From Bacteroidota bacterium (GTDB lineage: Bacteria; Bacteroidota; Bacteroidia; Chitinophagales; Chitinophagaceae), in the NCBI GenBank assembly GCA_018268135.1, contig JAFDXD010000120.1:62001-126000 (forward strand): 64,000 nt of DNA, given 5' to 3'. Below are positions 35,328 to 43,543 of this stretch, piece by piece. Within the stretch, counting starts at the first letter, position 1. Every line of letters begins with the position of its first letter. The position numbers and the translations under genes are program-made. The notes beneath the pieces are model-generated. The model was not told the origin of the DNA, did not search any database, and saw only the letters and a list, made by a program, of their open reading frames with translations.

Positions 35328-36701
35328 CTAAAGCTGTTCCCAAATATTTTTACTATACTGCTCAAGCCCAGGGTCTCTTGCCCCCATTAATAATAACACA
35401 CAATGTTGTGTAAAATGTGGCCTTACATTCTGCAAAAAATTATTTCTATCGGGTACAAAAAAAGCATTTTTTCCTTGAGCCTTTATGCCTTCAATAAGAT
35501 CATTGGCAGAAATATCTTTTACAGCAGTGCCCCCGGCATAAAAGATTTCGCTCATCCAAATTTCGTCTTCAGGCCTCAATACTGCAGCTATTTCTTTGAT
35601 GAAATCATTTTTTAAAAAACGGGTAGGCCCATAACCATGAGGCTGAAACCAGGCAATTACTTTAGGGGCAAGCGCCTGACAGGCAGCAATAGAGGCGGCA
35701 CATTTTGCAGGGTTATGTGCATAATCATCAATTACACACACACCTTTTTTTTCGCCAAGTACCTGATGCCTGCGATAAATACCTTCATAATTTTTTAGAG
35801 CCTCAGCAGCAGTGGAAAGGGGTACACCTATTTGAGCTGCTACAGTAGCCGCTGCAAGGGCATTTTCCATATTGTGCCTACCAACTGTATTTAAGTGAAA
35901 GCCTACTTCATTTATGAAAAACTGAATAGCAAATCCGTTTTGCAAAAAACCTGAAGCTTTAAAACCTGCATCAGTATTGTATGAAAAATCATTCTGAATA
36001 TTTCGGGATAGTTTTTTAGATAAATTATTAGACTGATTTACTACAAATAAACCTTTAGTGTTATTTCTAAAAATTTCAAACAGATGCATCAATTCATCTA
36101 TCTCCTGATGGTCTTTATCAATATTTAAAAGCAGCCCAACTTCGGGATGATATTGCACTATAGAGCCATCGCTTTCGTCGGCTTCTATTACAAGCCACTC
36201 CCCTGCCCCGGCTTCCGCATTACCTATTTTACCTTTTTTAATAATGCTAATAAGTCCGGCACCGCTAATGATGCCGGGCGCTAAGCCAGCATATTTTAAA
36301 ATATCAAAAAGCATGGCACTGGTAGTACTTTTGCCTGAAGTGCCCGCAACTGCAATTGTTTTTTTACTATTAGCAATCAATGCCAGTAGCTCACTACGTT
36401 TTATAATAGGAATATTTAATTGCTTAGCCTTTTGCACTTCTGGCACTGTATCTTCTACAGCAGTAGATACTACTACCAATTGCAAACCAGGCTTAACACC
36501 TGAGCCATCCTGCATATAACATTGTATGCCTTCTGCTTCTAATTTTTGCTTTGTGTCATTTACTGCTGAGGGTATAAAATAACGATCGCTACCACTCACA
36601 TTTTTACCAATACCGGCAAGATATTGAGCCAATGCACTCATACCTGTACCGGCTATACCAATAAAAAATACATTTTCAAACTCCTCTACAGATGTAATCA
36701 T
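35328..36701 (-). CDS. Mur ligase family protein (MurC/Mpl-like)
   Basis: The 457-residue ATP-dependent ligase has the MurC-type Rossmann start (FFIGIAGTGMSALAQYLAG), the P-loop VAGTSGKSTTSAML near 113, the adenine/Mg site EADESDGSIVQYHPE near 172, GRHNMENALAAATVAAQIG, and C-terminal DDYAHNPAKCAASI followed by WFQPHGYGPTRF. Real MurC has the QPHRYxRT form, so this is a paralogue of the MurC/Mpl group, probably acting on UDP-MurNAc or a recycled muropeptide precursor. It is not in a division/cell-wall cluster. Its ATG overlaps the stop codon of the upstream GH47-like gene (ATGA), so the two are translationally coupled. Confidence 0.85.
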   Translation of the reverse strand: MITSVEEFENVFFIGIAGTGMSALAQYLAGIGKNVSGSDRYFIPSAVNDTKQKLEAEGIQCYMQDGSGVKPGLQLVVVSTAVEDTVPEVQKAKQLNIPIIKRSELLALIANSKKTIAVAGTSGKSTTSAMLFDILKYAGLAPGIISGAGLISIIKKGKIGNAEAGAGEWLVIEADESDGSIVQYHPEVGLLLNIDKDHQEIDELMHLFEIFRNNTKGLFVVNQSNNLSKKLSRNIQNDFSYNTDAGFKASGFLQNGFAIQFFINEVGFHLNTVGRHNMENALAAATVAAQIGVPLSTAAEALKNYEGIYRRHQVLGEKKGVCVIDDYAHNPAKCAASIAACQALAPKVIAWFQPHGYGPTRFLKNDFIKEIAAVLRPEDEIWMSEIFYAGGTAVKDISANDLIEGIKAQGKNAFFVPDRNNFLQNVRPHFTQHCVLLLMGARDPGLEQYSKNIWEQL

Positions 36702-38056
36702 TTATAATTAATTTTAATCGGATGTGCTTCAGTATTTAAAACTATTTTATTTAAATCAAGCGAATGCTCGGGTGCAAATATCAGGTATGCATATTTTAAA
36801 GTTTCTCCAAAAAAGAAACTTTCCATATCATTATACTGCTCAAAGGTTTCTACATTTTTCAATGCAGCATAAGCCTCGTCTGTACGGCAATGTGTAATGA
36901 TATCGGTTACCATTCTTTTGGCCATCCATAAATATTTACTTTGGTGAGTAAGGCGGTATAAATAAAAACAACTCTCCAGATTTTCGGGACGCAATAAATA
37001 ATATGGGCTTTTTATTTCGCCGGTTACAAAATTAAATTCTTCCGGCTCAATATTGTAATGAACCCACATATAATAATTAGCTTTTTGAATAGCTTCTGCA
37101 GTTGCAATATCTCCTGAGTAAGCACACAACCCTGCATAAAATGCATCTAAAGCTCCATACAATGTAGCAGATGGCTTACCCGTATTCATATCTACATGTT
37201 GCAAAAAACAACCATGGTTAGTTTTATACAAAAGATATTTTTTGATAGCCGCATTATGAGTATCAAATGCCAGTTTAAAATCTTTATCGCCAAAAAGTTT
37301 CCAACATTTATAAAGATATTCGTAATACGAATCAATATAGCCGCTAATATGCGATTGGGTGCTAACCCACTCACCGGTTATTACATTAATTTGTTCTCCT
37401 ACAAGGTTTCGTTTACTTCTTCTAGCATACACTTGCATGATGGCTTTTTTAGCCGTTTGATAATATAGCCGGTTGCCTGTAAGCTTTGAGAGAGTGCCAA
37501 ACTCCATCATTAGTGTACCTATTTCTGCAGGGTTGTTTATAGAATCTCTCACAGCGCCGGTTTGCAAATGTACATAACGGTAAGGCATACCAGTAGGAGT
37601 GTGAAATGCAGGCAACATTCTATTGGCAAGATCTGTTGCCAGTAGCAAAAACTTTTTATTCCCATCCCTTTCATAAGCGGTAAGCAAAGCTCCCAATTGT
37701 CTTATGGTAATTTCGAAAACCTGAATTTCATCATCACAATTAAAATTAAGATTATTTAGAATGAGCTCTTTTGCTTCATTTGCCTGCTTTGTAAGGCCCA
37801 AAATTTCAAATGTATCCCATGCATCTACAGGCGTCATTAAAAGTGAGTGATTGTACCAATTTTTTCCGGTTTTACTCAATGGCTTTAACTCATCGTATCC
37901 ATTAGCATATTTTTTATAGCCATCCCAGGCATGTATTGCTGCTTCTTTTACTATTGACAGCATGCTATCTTTCATTGCATTAGTAAAAGGCTGCGCATGC
38001 AAAGTGCTTACTGATGCCCAGGAAACCATTAAAAATGCGATGAAAATTTTCTTCAT
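36698..38056 (-). CDS. Secreted GH47-family (class I alpha-mannosidase) homologue
   Basis: The 452-residue protein has a signal peptide (MKKIFIAFLMVSWASVSTLHA) and the ordered GH47 motifs of an (alpha/alpha)7 barrel: HAWDGYKKYANGYDELKPLS (42-61), PVDAWDTFEILGL (76-88), FEITIRQLGALLTAY (114-128, the conserved acid E115), EIGTLMMEFGTLSKLTG (178-194), SGYIDSYYEYLYKCW (238-252), LRPENLESCFYLYRLT (355-370), MESFFFGETLKYAYLIF (411-427) and NTEAHP (441-446), whose Thr ligates the catalytic calcium in known structures. GH47 enzymes invert alpha-1,2-mannosidic bonds and are chiefly eukaryotic (ER mannosidase I); few bacterial members are known. It overlaps the Mur ligase start by 4 nt. Confidence 0.85.
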   Translation of the reverse strand: MKKIFIAFLMVSWASVSTLHAQPFTNAMKDSMLSIVKEAAIHAWDGYKKYANGYDELKPLSKTGKNWYNHSLLMTPVDAWDTFEILGLTKQANEAKELILNNLNFNCDDEIQVFEITIRQLGALLTAYERDGNKKFLLLATDLANRMLPAFHTPTGMPYRYVHLQTGAVRDSINNPAEIGTLMMEFGTLSKLTGNRLYYQTAKKAIMQVYARRSKRNLVGEQINVITGEWVSTQSHISGYIDSYYEYLYKCWKLFGDKDFKLAFDTHNAAIKKYLLYKTNHGCFLQHVDMNTGKPSATLYGALDAFYAGLCAYSGDIATAEAIQKANYYMWVHYNIEPEEFNFVTGEIKSPYYLLRPENLESCFYLYRLTHQSKYLWMAKRMVTDIITHCRTDEAYAALKNVETFEQYNDMESFFFGETLKYAYLIFAPEHSLDLNKIVLNTEAHPIKINYK

Positions 38057-38205
38057 AAAAACAGTTAAATTAGATTGCTAATTTAATGGATAAATTCGGT
38101 ACAAAATATGCGATGGACATTTACAAAGCAGTTAAGTATTATTTAACATTTGACAACAAACCCATTTTGTAAATATCACGTACCTTAAAAATAAAATTAA
38201 TAAAA

Positions 38206-38850
38206 ATGAAATCATTTCTTTTGGCAGCATTTTCTATGCTGATATTTATATCATGCATACAATCTCAGGCTACAGATGCAAAAATAGCACCCGTTACCAA
38301 TACGGTGCCACAGCCCAATGAAGCCATTGCCACATTTTCTGAAGGGTGTTTTTGGCATGCAGAAATTGTGTTTCAAAGCCTGGTGGGAGTAAGAGATGCC
38401 GTATCGGGCTATGCAGGTGGCCATACAAAAAATCCATCTTATGAAGATGTAGCAACAGGTACTACAGGCCATGCTGAAACAGTAAATGTATATTATGATC
38501 CTTCAAAAATCAGTTTCCAAACTTTGGTAAGGGCATTTTTTGCCAGCCAGGATCCCACAGAAATAAACAGGCAGGGCAATGATGTAGGTACAGAATATCG
38601 CTCAATTGCATTTTACAGAACTGCCGGAGAAAAGAAAATAATTGATGAAGAGATAAAAAAAATAAATGACAGTAAACAATATAGCAATAAAGTAGCTACG
38701 GAGGTAGTGCCATTTACCAAATTTTACAAAGCCGAAAATTATCATCAGGAGTATATTAGCCATCATCCTGAAAACCCTTATGTACAAAACGTTTCAATTC
38801 CTGATTTCAACAGGTTTAAAGCCAGGTTTAAAGAGGGTGTGTTTAAATAA
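38206..38850 (+). CDS. msrA: Peptide-methionine (S)-S-oxide reductase, lipoprotein form
   Basis: The 214-residue MsrA has a lipoprotein-type signal (MKSFLLAAFSMLIFISC, Cys17) and the catalytic EGCFWHAE motif (Cys48). Substrate-binding parts GYAGGHTKNPSYEDVATGTT and GTEYRSIAFY are normal. Apart from Cys17 and Cys48 the protein has no cysteine, so the C-terminal resolving cysteines of E. coli-type MsrA are missing. Reduction of the sulfenic acid must use an external thiol or thioredoxin directly. It repairs oxidised methionine in envelope proteins. It is monocistronic and converges on a hypothetical gene. Confidence 0.93.
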   Translation: MKSFLLAAFSMLIFISCIQSQATDAKIAPVTNTVPQPNEAIATFSEGCFWHAEIVFQSLVGVRDAVSGYAGGHTKNPSYEDVATGTTGHAETVNVYYDPSKISFQTLVRAFFASQDPTEINRQGNDVGTEYRSIAFYRTAGEKKIIDEEIKKINDSKQYSNKVATEVVPFTKFYKAENYHQEYISHHPENPYVQNVSIPDFNRFKARFKEGVFK

Positions 38851-38889
38851 AAATCTCACATTACTATTTCATCTCAAAACAAATAATAG

Positions 38890-39366
38890 CTAAAGGCCAA
38901 GCGCCTTTATTTGTTTTAAGTAATCGTATTGAAGGTCTTCGTGAAGTGTTTCAATACTGGCTGTTATTTTCTTTACTAATGATTTTTGAATATTAGCTAG
39001 GGCGGTACTTTTACTCAAATTGATACCCGTAAGTTTTAATTGATTACAAACATGCAATAATATTTCAATTTGGGTTTGCTCCTTGCCGCTATACCTAATA
39101 AATTTAGATGCGGTTCTTACTACTTTTCGAATAGTTTTTTTTGCTAAAAACAGATTTGATTTATTTAAAGAGAGCATTTGAAAATCTAACTCTTTTGTTA
39201 CCTCCCTTATATAATTTTCCTCATCACCTGCTTCAAATAAAAGGTAGGTGAGTAATTCTTTATTTTCTTTTTTAAATTTTCCAAGCCTGAGTATGATAGA
39301 TAGTAACTCATCTGCATGGAGGCCCTCCATTGTGGTTTTTATTTCTTTAAGCGAAGCGGCTTTCAT
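38890..39366 (-). CDS. Hypothetical all-helical protein
   Basis: The start at 39366 gives MKAASLKEIKTTMEGLHADE; the frame is open further upstream but with atypical residues (FFYCLRNVIFYYF), so the shorter form (158 aa) is preferred. The sequence is alpha-helical, Lys/Leu rich, with segments LLSIILRLGKFKKENKELLT, FLAKKTIRKVVRTASKFIRY and QTQIEILLHVCNQLKLTGIN. No known domain, signal or membrane helix is recognised. It converges with msrA and is divergent from a possible small ORF at 39440. Confidence 0.6.
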   Translation of the reverse strand: MKAASLKEIKTTMEGLHADELLSIILRLGKFKKENKELLTYLLFEAGDEENYIREVTKELDFQMLSLNKSNLFLAKKTIRKVVRTASKFIRYSGKEQTQIEILLHVCNQLKLTGINLSKSTALANIQKSLVKKITASIETLHEDLQYDYLKQIKALGL

Positions 39367-39439
39367 AATGGGAAAATAATAAAATATTACATTGCGTAAG
39401 CAATAAAAAAATAGCTGCAAATACAGGCATCAGTTAACA

Positions 39440-39586
39440 ATGCCAAAGAAAATATTGAGAGTAATTTGGTATAAAAAAGAAAAAACCTTCGAGAACGAAG
39501 GTTTATCACAGAAAGAGGTTACAAAAGATATATTGAATAATAATAATTTTGTGGCTTCAGAGAAATTGGAGTGCAAATATCAGTAA
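39440..39586 (+). CDS. Candidate small protein (48 aa)
   Basis: An ATG at 39440 opens 48 codons ending at TAA 39586: MPKKILRVIWYKKEKTFENE, then GLSQKEVTKDILNNNNFVAS and EKLECKYQ. Composition is ordinary for a soluble protein, with a Trp/Tyr-rich first strand and a helix-like middle, which is unusual for a chance frame in AT-rich DNA. No ribosome site, clear promoter or family match is seen. The frame fully contains the 39483-39504 hairpin. It sits in a 353-bp gap between a minus-strand gene and the next plus-strand gene. Confidence 0.35.
   Translation: MPKKILRVIWYKKEKTFENEGLSQKEVTKDILNNNNFVASEKLECKYQ
39471..39504 (-). terminator. Orphan terminator-like hairpin on the minus strand
   Basis: AAACCTTCG (39483-39491) and CGAAGGTTT (39496-39504) form a perfect 9-bp stem with an AGAA loop. 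On the minus strand a T-rich run (TTTTTTCTTTTTT) follows. No annotated minus-strand gene ends here, so it would terminate an unseen transcript from 39505-39719 or it is a coincidence inside the small ORF. Confidence 0.45.
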
Positions 39587-39719
39587 GGCTAAGTTTGCAA
39601 AATGTAGTGTATTCATATAGATTATTGTAGTTATTATTCTACTTTAAATTATAAGCCTTTGAAAATATGACAGATATAATATCAATTACTTAATTTGCAA
39701 TAATTATATTTCCTCTACC

Positions 39720-40286
39720 ATGAAAAAAACATTTTTAGTATTTATCTTTTTTGTGATATGTGTTACTGTTACTAATGCACAGTTTTATAAATCATTTTTA
39801 CCATCAGGCGCTTTTACTGATTCTTTGCAGAAAATAGTATCATCTTTTGCAGACAATTATTACAGCATACAAGGTGATATGATAAGCTCTGCGGAAGATG
39901 GCGATACCTATGTTTCTGATATGAGTGTACCCGGCGCCAAAAATACCGTTATATATAGATTTCATTCTACAAGAGATACTACAGCAAGCTGGCAGGCTAC
40001 CTTATATAAGGGTGAAGATTTTAAAGAAGCTGCAAAAATTTATAAAAACACATTTAGGTATGTTAGCAAAGCGCATTTTACAAAATCCGGTTATACTATT
40101 AGTTTTGCCGGCTTTATGGAAGATCCTAATGAATCGCTTAGGTTTACATCAAGTGTTTTAAAAGCAGACTCAGGCAACAATGCTTATAAAAAATATGTAG
40201 CAGAAGTAGAAATAGTTAATTCATTTACCGGCTGGGAAGTGCACCTGAACCTGCATAATAAAAAAGATGATAGGGATAAATATTAA
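39720..40286 (+). CDS. Exported protein of unknown function
   Basis: The 188-residue product has a signal peptide (MKKTFLVFIFFVICVTVTNAQ). The mature part has alternating strands and helices: FADNYYSIQGDMISSAEDGD, TASWQATLYKGEDFKEAAKI and YTISFAGFMEDPNESLRFTS, with a basic/acidic tail KKDDRDKY. It looks like a single compact periplasmic domain. I do not recognise a family. Its stop codon directly abuts the stop codon of the convergent FUSC-type gene. Confidence 0.6.
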   Translation: MKKTFLVFIFFVICVTVTNAQFYKSFLPSGAFTDSLQKIVSSFADNYYSIQGDMISSAEDGDTYVSDMSVPGAKNTVIYRFHSTRDTTASWQATLYKGEDFKEAAKIYKNTFRYVSKAHFTKSGYTISFAGFMEDPNESLRFTSSVLKADSGNNAYKKYVAEVEIVNSFTGWEVHLNLHNKKDDRDKY

Positions 40287-42512
40287 TTAAGCTTTACCAA
40301 TTGCCCTGCTACATTTTGCAATGTCTGCAGCAATATTGTAAATAAAATTAAATTGGTCTATTACAGATTTTACTTCTACCAATTGCTGCTTTGTATTTGT
40401 TTCAAGTTTTCGTATTAATATTTCTTCTTTTCTCTTTTCTAATAGCGACCTTGCCTGCTCATTTATTTTAGTCAGAGAGTCAACATCTGCCGTATCAGGC
40501 TCCCCTTCTTTTTGCTCAAGATAATGCACTGCAGAAAGCAAAGAACGTTGAGTATTTTCTATTACCGGCAATAAATCTTCAGACCTAAACCTATTTTCTG
40601 TAACATTTAAAAAATAGGATAATGTGGCAAAGTGTGATGTGAGAATATGACTGAGTACCACAAACTGATGCACATGAGTTGAGTTTTTTTGAAAACGTTT
40701 AGGCTCTGAGAGCATTCGGTTAAATGCATCTGACACATTGGCCAAAGCAGTTAATAAATTTCGCCTCACTAATTTTAAATCTTTTAATACAAGCTTATTT
40801 TCTGAGCTGTATGCCTTTGCTATTTGTTCAAAATAATGAATATCTGCATCCAACATTTTTAATAAATATGTCTTAATAGTTGTATGCTCCCAGGCAGGTA
40901 TAAAAAATATGCTTGCTACAAATGCGATAACAGAGCCAATGGCTGTATCTATCATCCTGTCGGCCAAAACCAGCCTTAAAGAAGTGCCATATAAAAAATG
41001 AAAAAAGATAACCAGGTAAGGTGTAAGCGCCAACACCATTATAAAATAATTAGTACGAATAAACGTATAGCTAGCCACCATAAAAAATAACATGATGATG
41101 AGCAAAATGGTTTTATCTTTTATAAAATACAAAATAATAACGCCCAATATTATGCCAAGCACAGTGCCAAAAAGCCTGTCTTTATTTCTCTGTTTTGTGA
41201 GGCTGTATGCCGGTTTTAAAATCACTACAATGGTGAGTAAAATCCAGTAACTATGCCCAATTTTGAAAAAGAGAGATACCAGGTACCCCACCAATAATGC
41301 AATGGTAACTCTAATGGAATGTTTAAAAATATTAGATTGAAAATTGAGGTTGTTAAAAAACAATGCAGGCCGCAAATCCTGCGATTCAGAAAAATTACTT
41401 TGCTCTACCAGTTCTTTAGAAACAGTTTTAATTTTTTTATCGAAACTGGTGTAATAATGCAGGCCGTTAATTTTTTCTGTTAAATACTGCACATTGTTCA
41501 CAATACGTCCAAGGCTTATAAAATCATCCAGGTTATTATCGTTCATGAAGGTTTTACGCAAATCTTCAAACTGTGTTTTCAATTCTTTAGCAGAAGCAAT
41601 AATATCATTTTCTGCAAAAGAATGTTGCCCACTTTTTACTGCAAGGCCAATAGCTTTCATTTCTTGCGTAAGGGTTATAACATGATTGCCAATTTTGTGT
41701 AAAATACCTGTAGCATCAAATTGTTGATGCAGCACTGTATAATCACTAAAACCCGTCATTATACTTTCAAACAACTCAGCTACATCAATATATATTTTAA
41801 GCAACACCTTGCCCTTATGTGTAGATTCTCTTATGATTGCCCTTGTTTTAAACAACATGTCGCTCAGCAGGCTTTGCTGGCGTTGTATTTGTACTTGTTG
41901 CTCTAAAAGCAACTTATAAGTTTTTTCATAATCAGGATTGTCCTGGTAAAATGCACCACGAAGCTGGAGGTACTCTCCTATTTCAATAATAAAATCTCCT
42001 AATATTTGTTGAATTATTTTATACGGCCGAATTGTGTACAATGCAAGGCTAAAAAGCATATACCAAATACCACCGCCAAGAATATACATTACATTTAGCC
42101 ATATAATATTGCCATGTATCGGGTTTTCAAAACTTAAAATCATTATCAGCATAGCTGCAATACCAATAGATGAAATGCGTACACCATACACCGTAAGCAT
42201 TGAAAATAAAAAGCCAAATATTAAAAGTAACAGTGCAAGAATTATTGGAAAAGCTGTAACATAAGATATGATTATATACACCACACAAATAATAAAATTA
42301 CAAAACAACATGCCATAAAATCTGTGTATAACCGGGCCGGGAGTATCTGAAATACTAATACACAAAGCGCCTAACGACATTAAAATACCCTGGGATACAA
42401 AGCCAAAATAACTAAATATTAAAGCCGGTAACGCAATACCAGCGGTAATTCTCACCCCTTCGCTCAAATGCCTGCCACTTAAAAAGTTTTTATATATATC
42501 TATATTCTTCAC
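40287..42512 (-). CDS. FUSC-family inner-membrane protein (YccS-like)
   Basis: This protein of about 741 residues has two hydrophobic blocks of five to six helices each (about 20-165 and 390-540), separated and followed by long cytoplasmic helical regions, the YccS/FUSC duplication. The second block contains the family core HSYWILLTIVVILKPAYSLT and KQRNKDRLFGTVLGIILGVI. FUSC proteins include aromatic-acid exporters (AaeB) but the YccS branch is of unknown substrate. The start is non-ATG: GTG at 42512 or TTG at 42524 are the candidates; I use the GTG. It converges on the 39720 gene without a gap. Confidence 0.82.
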   Translation of the reverse strand: MKNIDIYKNFLSGRHLSEGVRITAGIALPALIFSYFGFVSQGILMSLGALCISISDTPGPVIHRFYGMLFCNFIICVVYIIISYVTAFPIILALLLLIFGFLFSMLTVYGVRISSIGIAAMLIMILSFENPIHGNIIWLNVMYILGGGIWYMLFSLALYTIRPYKIIQQILGDFIIEIGEYLQLRGAFYQDNPDYEKTYKLLLEQQVQIQRQQSLLSDMLFKTRAIIRESTHKGKVLLKIYIDVAELFESIMTGFSDYTVLHQQFDATGILHKIGNHVITLTQEMKAIGLAVKSGQHSFAENDIIASAKELKTQFEDLRKTFMNDNNLDDFISLGRIVNNVQYLTEKINGLHYYTSFDKKIKTVSKELVEQSNFSESQDLRPALFFNNLNFQSNIFKHSIRVTIALLVGYLVSLFFKIGHSYWILLTIVVILKPAYSLTKQRNKDRLFGTVLGIILGVIILYFIKDKTILLIIMLFFMVASYTFIRTNYFIMVLALTPYLVIFFHFLYGTSLRLVLADRMIDTAIGSVIAFVASIFFIPAWEHTTIKTYLLKMLDADIHYFEQIAKAYSSENKLVLKDLKLVRRNLLTALANVSDAFNRMLSEPKRFQKNSTHVHQFVVLSHILTSHFATLSYFLNVTENRFRSEDLLPVIENTQRSLLSAVHYLEQKEGEPDTADVDSLTKINEQARSLLEKRKEEILIRKLETNTKQQLVEVKSVIDQFNFIYNIAADIAKCSRAIGKA

Positions 42513-42676
42513 TAACAAATACAAAAAGGATTGGTAAAAAATGCCCTAAGTAAGATAATAAGATTTGCAAATTAGTTAACATTTTTTTTAAACGCAGATT
42601 GGTTATTGGCACAATTTTTCATCATACAGATATAAATCTTTGAAAATATTTTTACTAATTATTAAAAAACTAATTT

Positions 42677-43177
42677 ATGAAAAACTTAATACTTGCACTA
42701 ATTGTTACCACCGGGTTTATAGCCTGCAAATCAAACACGGCACCCAATGCAGAATCAAAAAACCTGCTTTTGCTACAAGACAGTTCTGCCTTACACAACA
42801 GCTCTTTATCCGATACAGCTAAAACTACTTCAACTGAAATGTACAAAAGCAAAAATACTCAACGGCGTTACAATGAAAACAGGAGCCATGCAGGTAGCAA
42901 TAATAACAATCAATCAAAAGCTGCATCAAATTCAAATAATTCTTCTGTAGCAAGTAATGGTAATACCTCTCACACAAATGGAAGAACTACCACTACCAAA
43001 AAAGGATGGAGCAAAGCGGCAAAAGGCGCTACCATTGGGGCGGTAGGCGGTGCTGTAGCCGGTGCTGTAATTGGCAGAAATGCTAAAGGCGCCATTATTG
43101 GCGGAGTAATTGGCGCAGCAGGCGGATATGCTATTGGCCGTGGGCAGGATAAAAAAGATGGCAGGGTAAAACATTAA
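42677..43177 (+). CDS. Glycine-zipper lipoprotein
   Basis: The 166-residue protein has a lipoprotein signal (MKNLILALIVTTGFIAC, Cys17), a long Ser/Asn/Thr-rich unstructured middle (about 20-105, SNSNNSSVASNGNTSHTNGR) and a C-terminal glycine zipper (KGATIGAVGGAVAGAVIGRN, then GGVIGAAGGYAIGRGQDKKD). Glycine-zipper domains of this YMGG type pack into membranes; in Bacteroidota they occur in small surface lipoproteins of unknown role. It is followed by a very strong terminator and is monocistronic. Confidence 0.8.
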   Translation: MKNLILALIVTTGFIACKSNTAPNAESKNLLLLQDSSALHNSSLSDTAKTTSTEMYKSKNTQRRYNENRSHAGSNNNNQSKAASNSNNSSVASNGNTSHTNGRTTTTKKGWSKAAKGATIGAVGGAVAGAVIGRNAKGAIIGGVIGAAGGYAIGRGQDKKDGRVKH

Positions 43178-43195
43178 ATTTATCATTCTTACAGG

Positions 43196-43230
43196 AATGC
43201 ACTTGCAAAATATGCAAGTGCATTTTTTTT
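43196..43230 (+). terminator. Strong intrinsic terminator
   Basis: AATGCACTTGCA and TGCAAGTGCATT form a perfect 12-bp stem over a 5-nt loop, followed by eight T. It ends the glycine-zipper gene. Confidence 0.9.
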
Positions 43231-43243
43231 ATAATATTATTCC

Positions 43244-43251
43244 TATTTTTG
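43244..43251 (+). promoter_or_regulatory. -7 box (TATTTTTG) 4 nt before the 43256 start codon
   Basis: TATTTTTG matches TAnnTTTG and is separated from the ATG at 43256 by 4 nt, i.e. leaderless-type spacing. Confidence 0.4.
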
Positions 43252-43255
43252 AAAA

Positions 43256-43513
43256 ATGTCATGCAATTTTAATATTCCATTTGCCGGATCGGCAACCATT
43301 ATTTTACAAAAAGCAAAAACAGCCGTAGAAAGCCAGGGCGGCAATTTTACCGGAGATGAATCGGCTGGTAATTTTAATGTCAGCATCTTTGGCAACCTTA
43401 TCGTAGGCTCGTACAGTGTAGCCGGTCAGCAATTAAACCTGTTGATTTCAGAAAAACCTTTTATGATACCTTGCAGTACAATAGAGAGTTTTTTAAAAAA
43501 ACAATTGAGTTAA
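43256..43513 (+). CDS. Small protein of unknown function (85 aa)
   Basis: The sequence MSCNFNIPFAGSATIILQKA, then KTAVESQGGNFTGDESAGNF and NVSIFGNLIVGSYSVAGQQL has an amphipathic helix followed by alternating beta strands and ends in a helix with IESFLKKQL. It looks like a complete alpha/beta domain. No signal peptide is present. I recall similar uncharacterised short proteins in Bacteroidota but cannot name a family. The TMEM175-type gene follows 30 bp later and is probably in the same transcript. Confidence 0.6.
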   Translation: MSCNFNIPFAGSATIILQKAKTAVESQGGNFTGDESAGNFNVSIFGNLIVGSYSVAGQQLNLLISEKPFMIPCSTIESFLKKQLS

Positions 43514-43543
43514 AATTTTTCAAATAAAATAATATTAAAGCTT

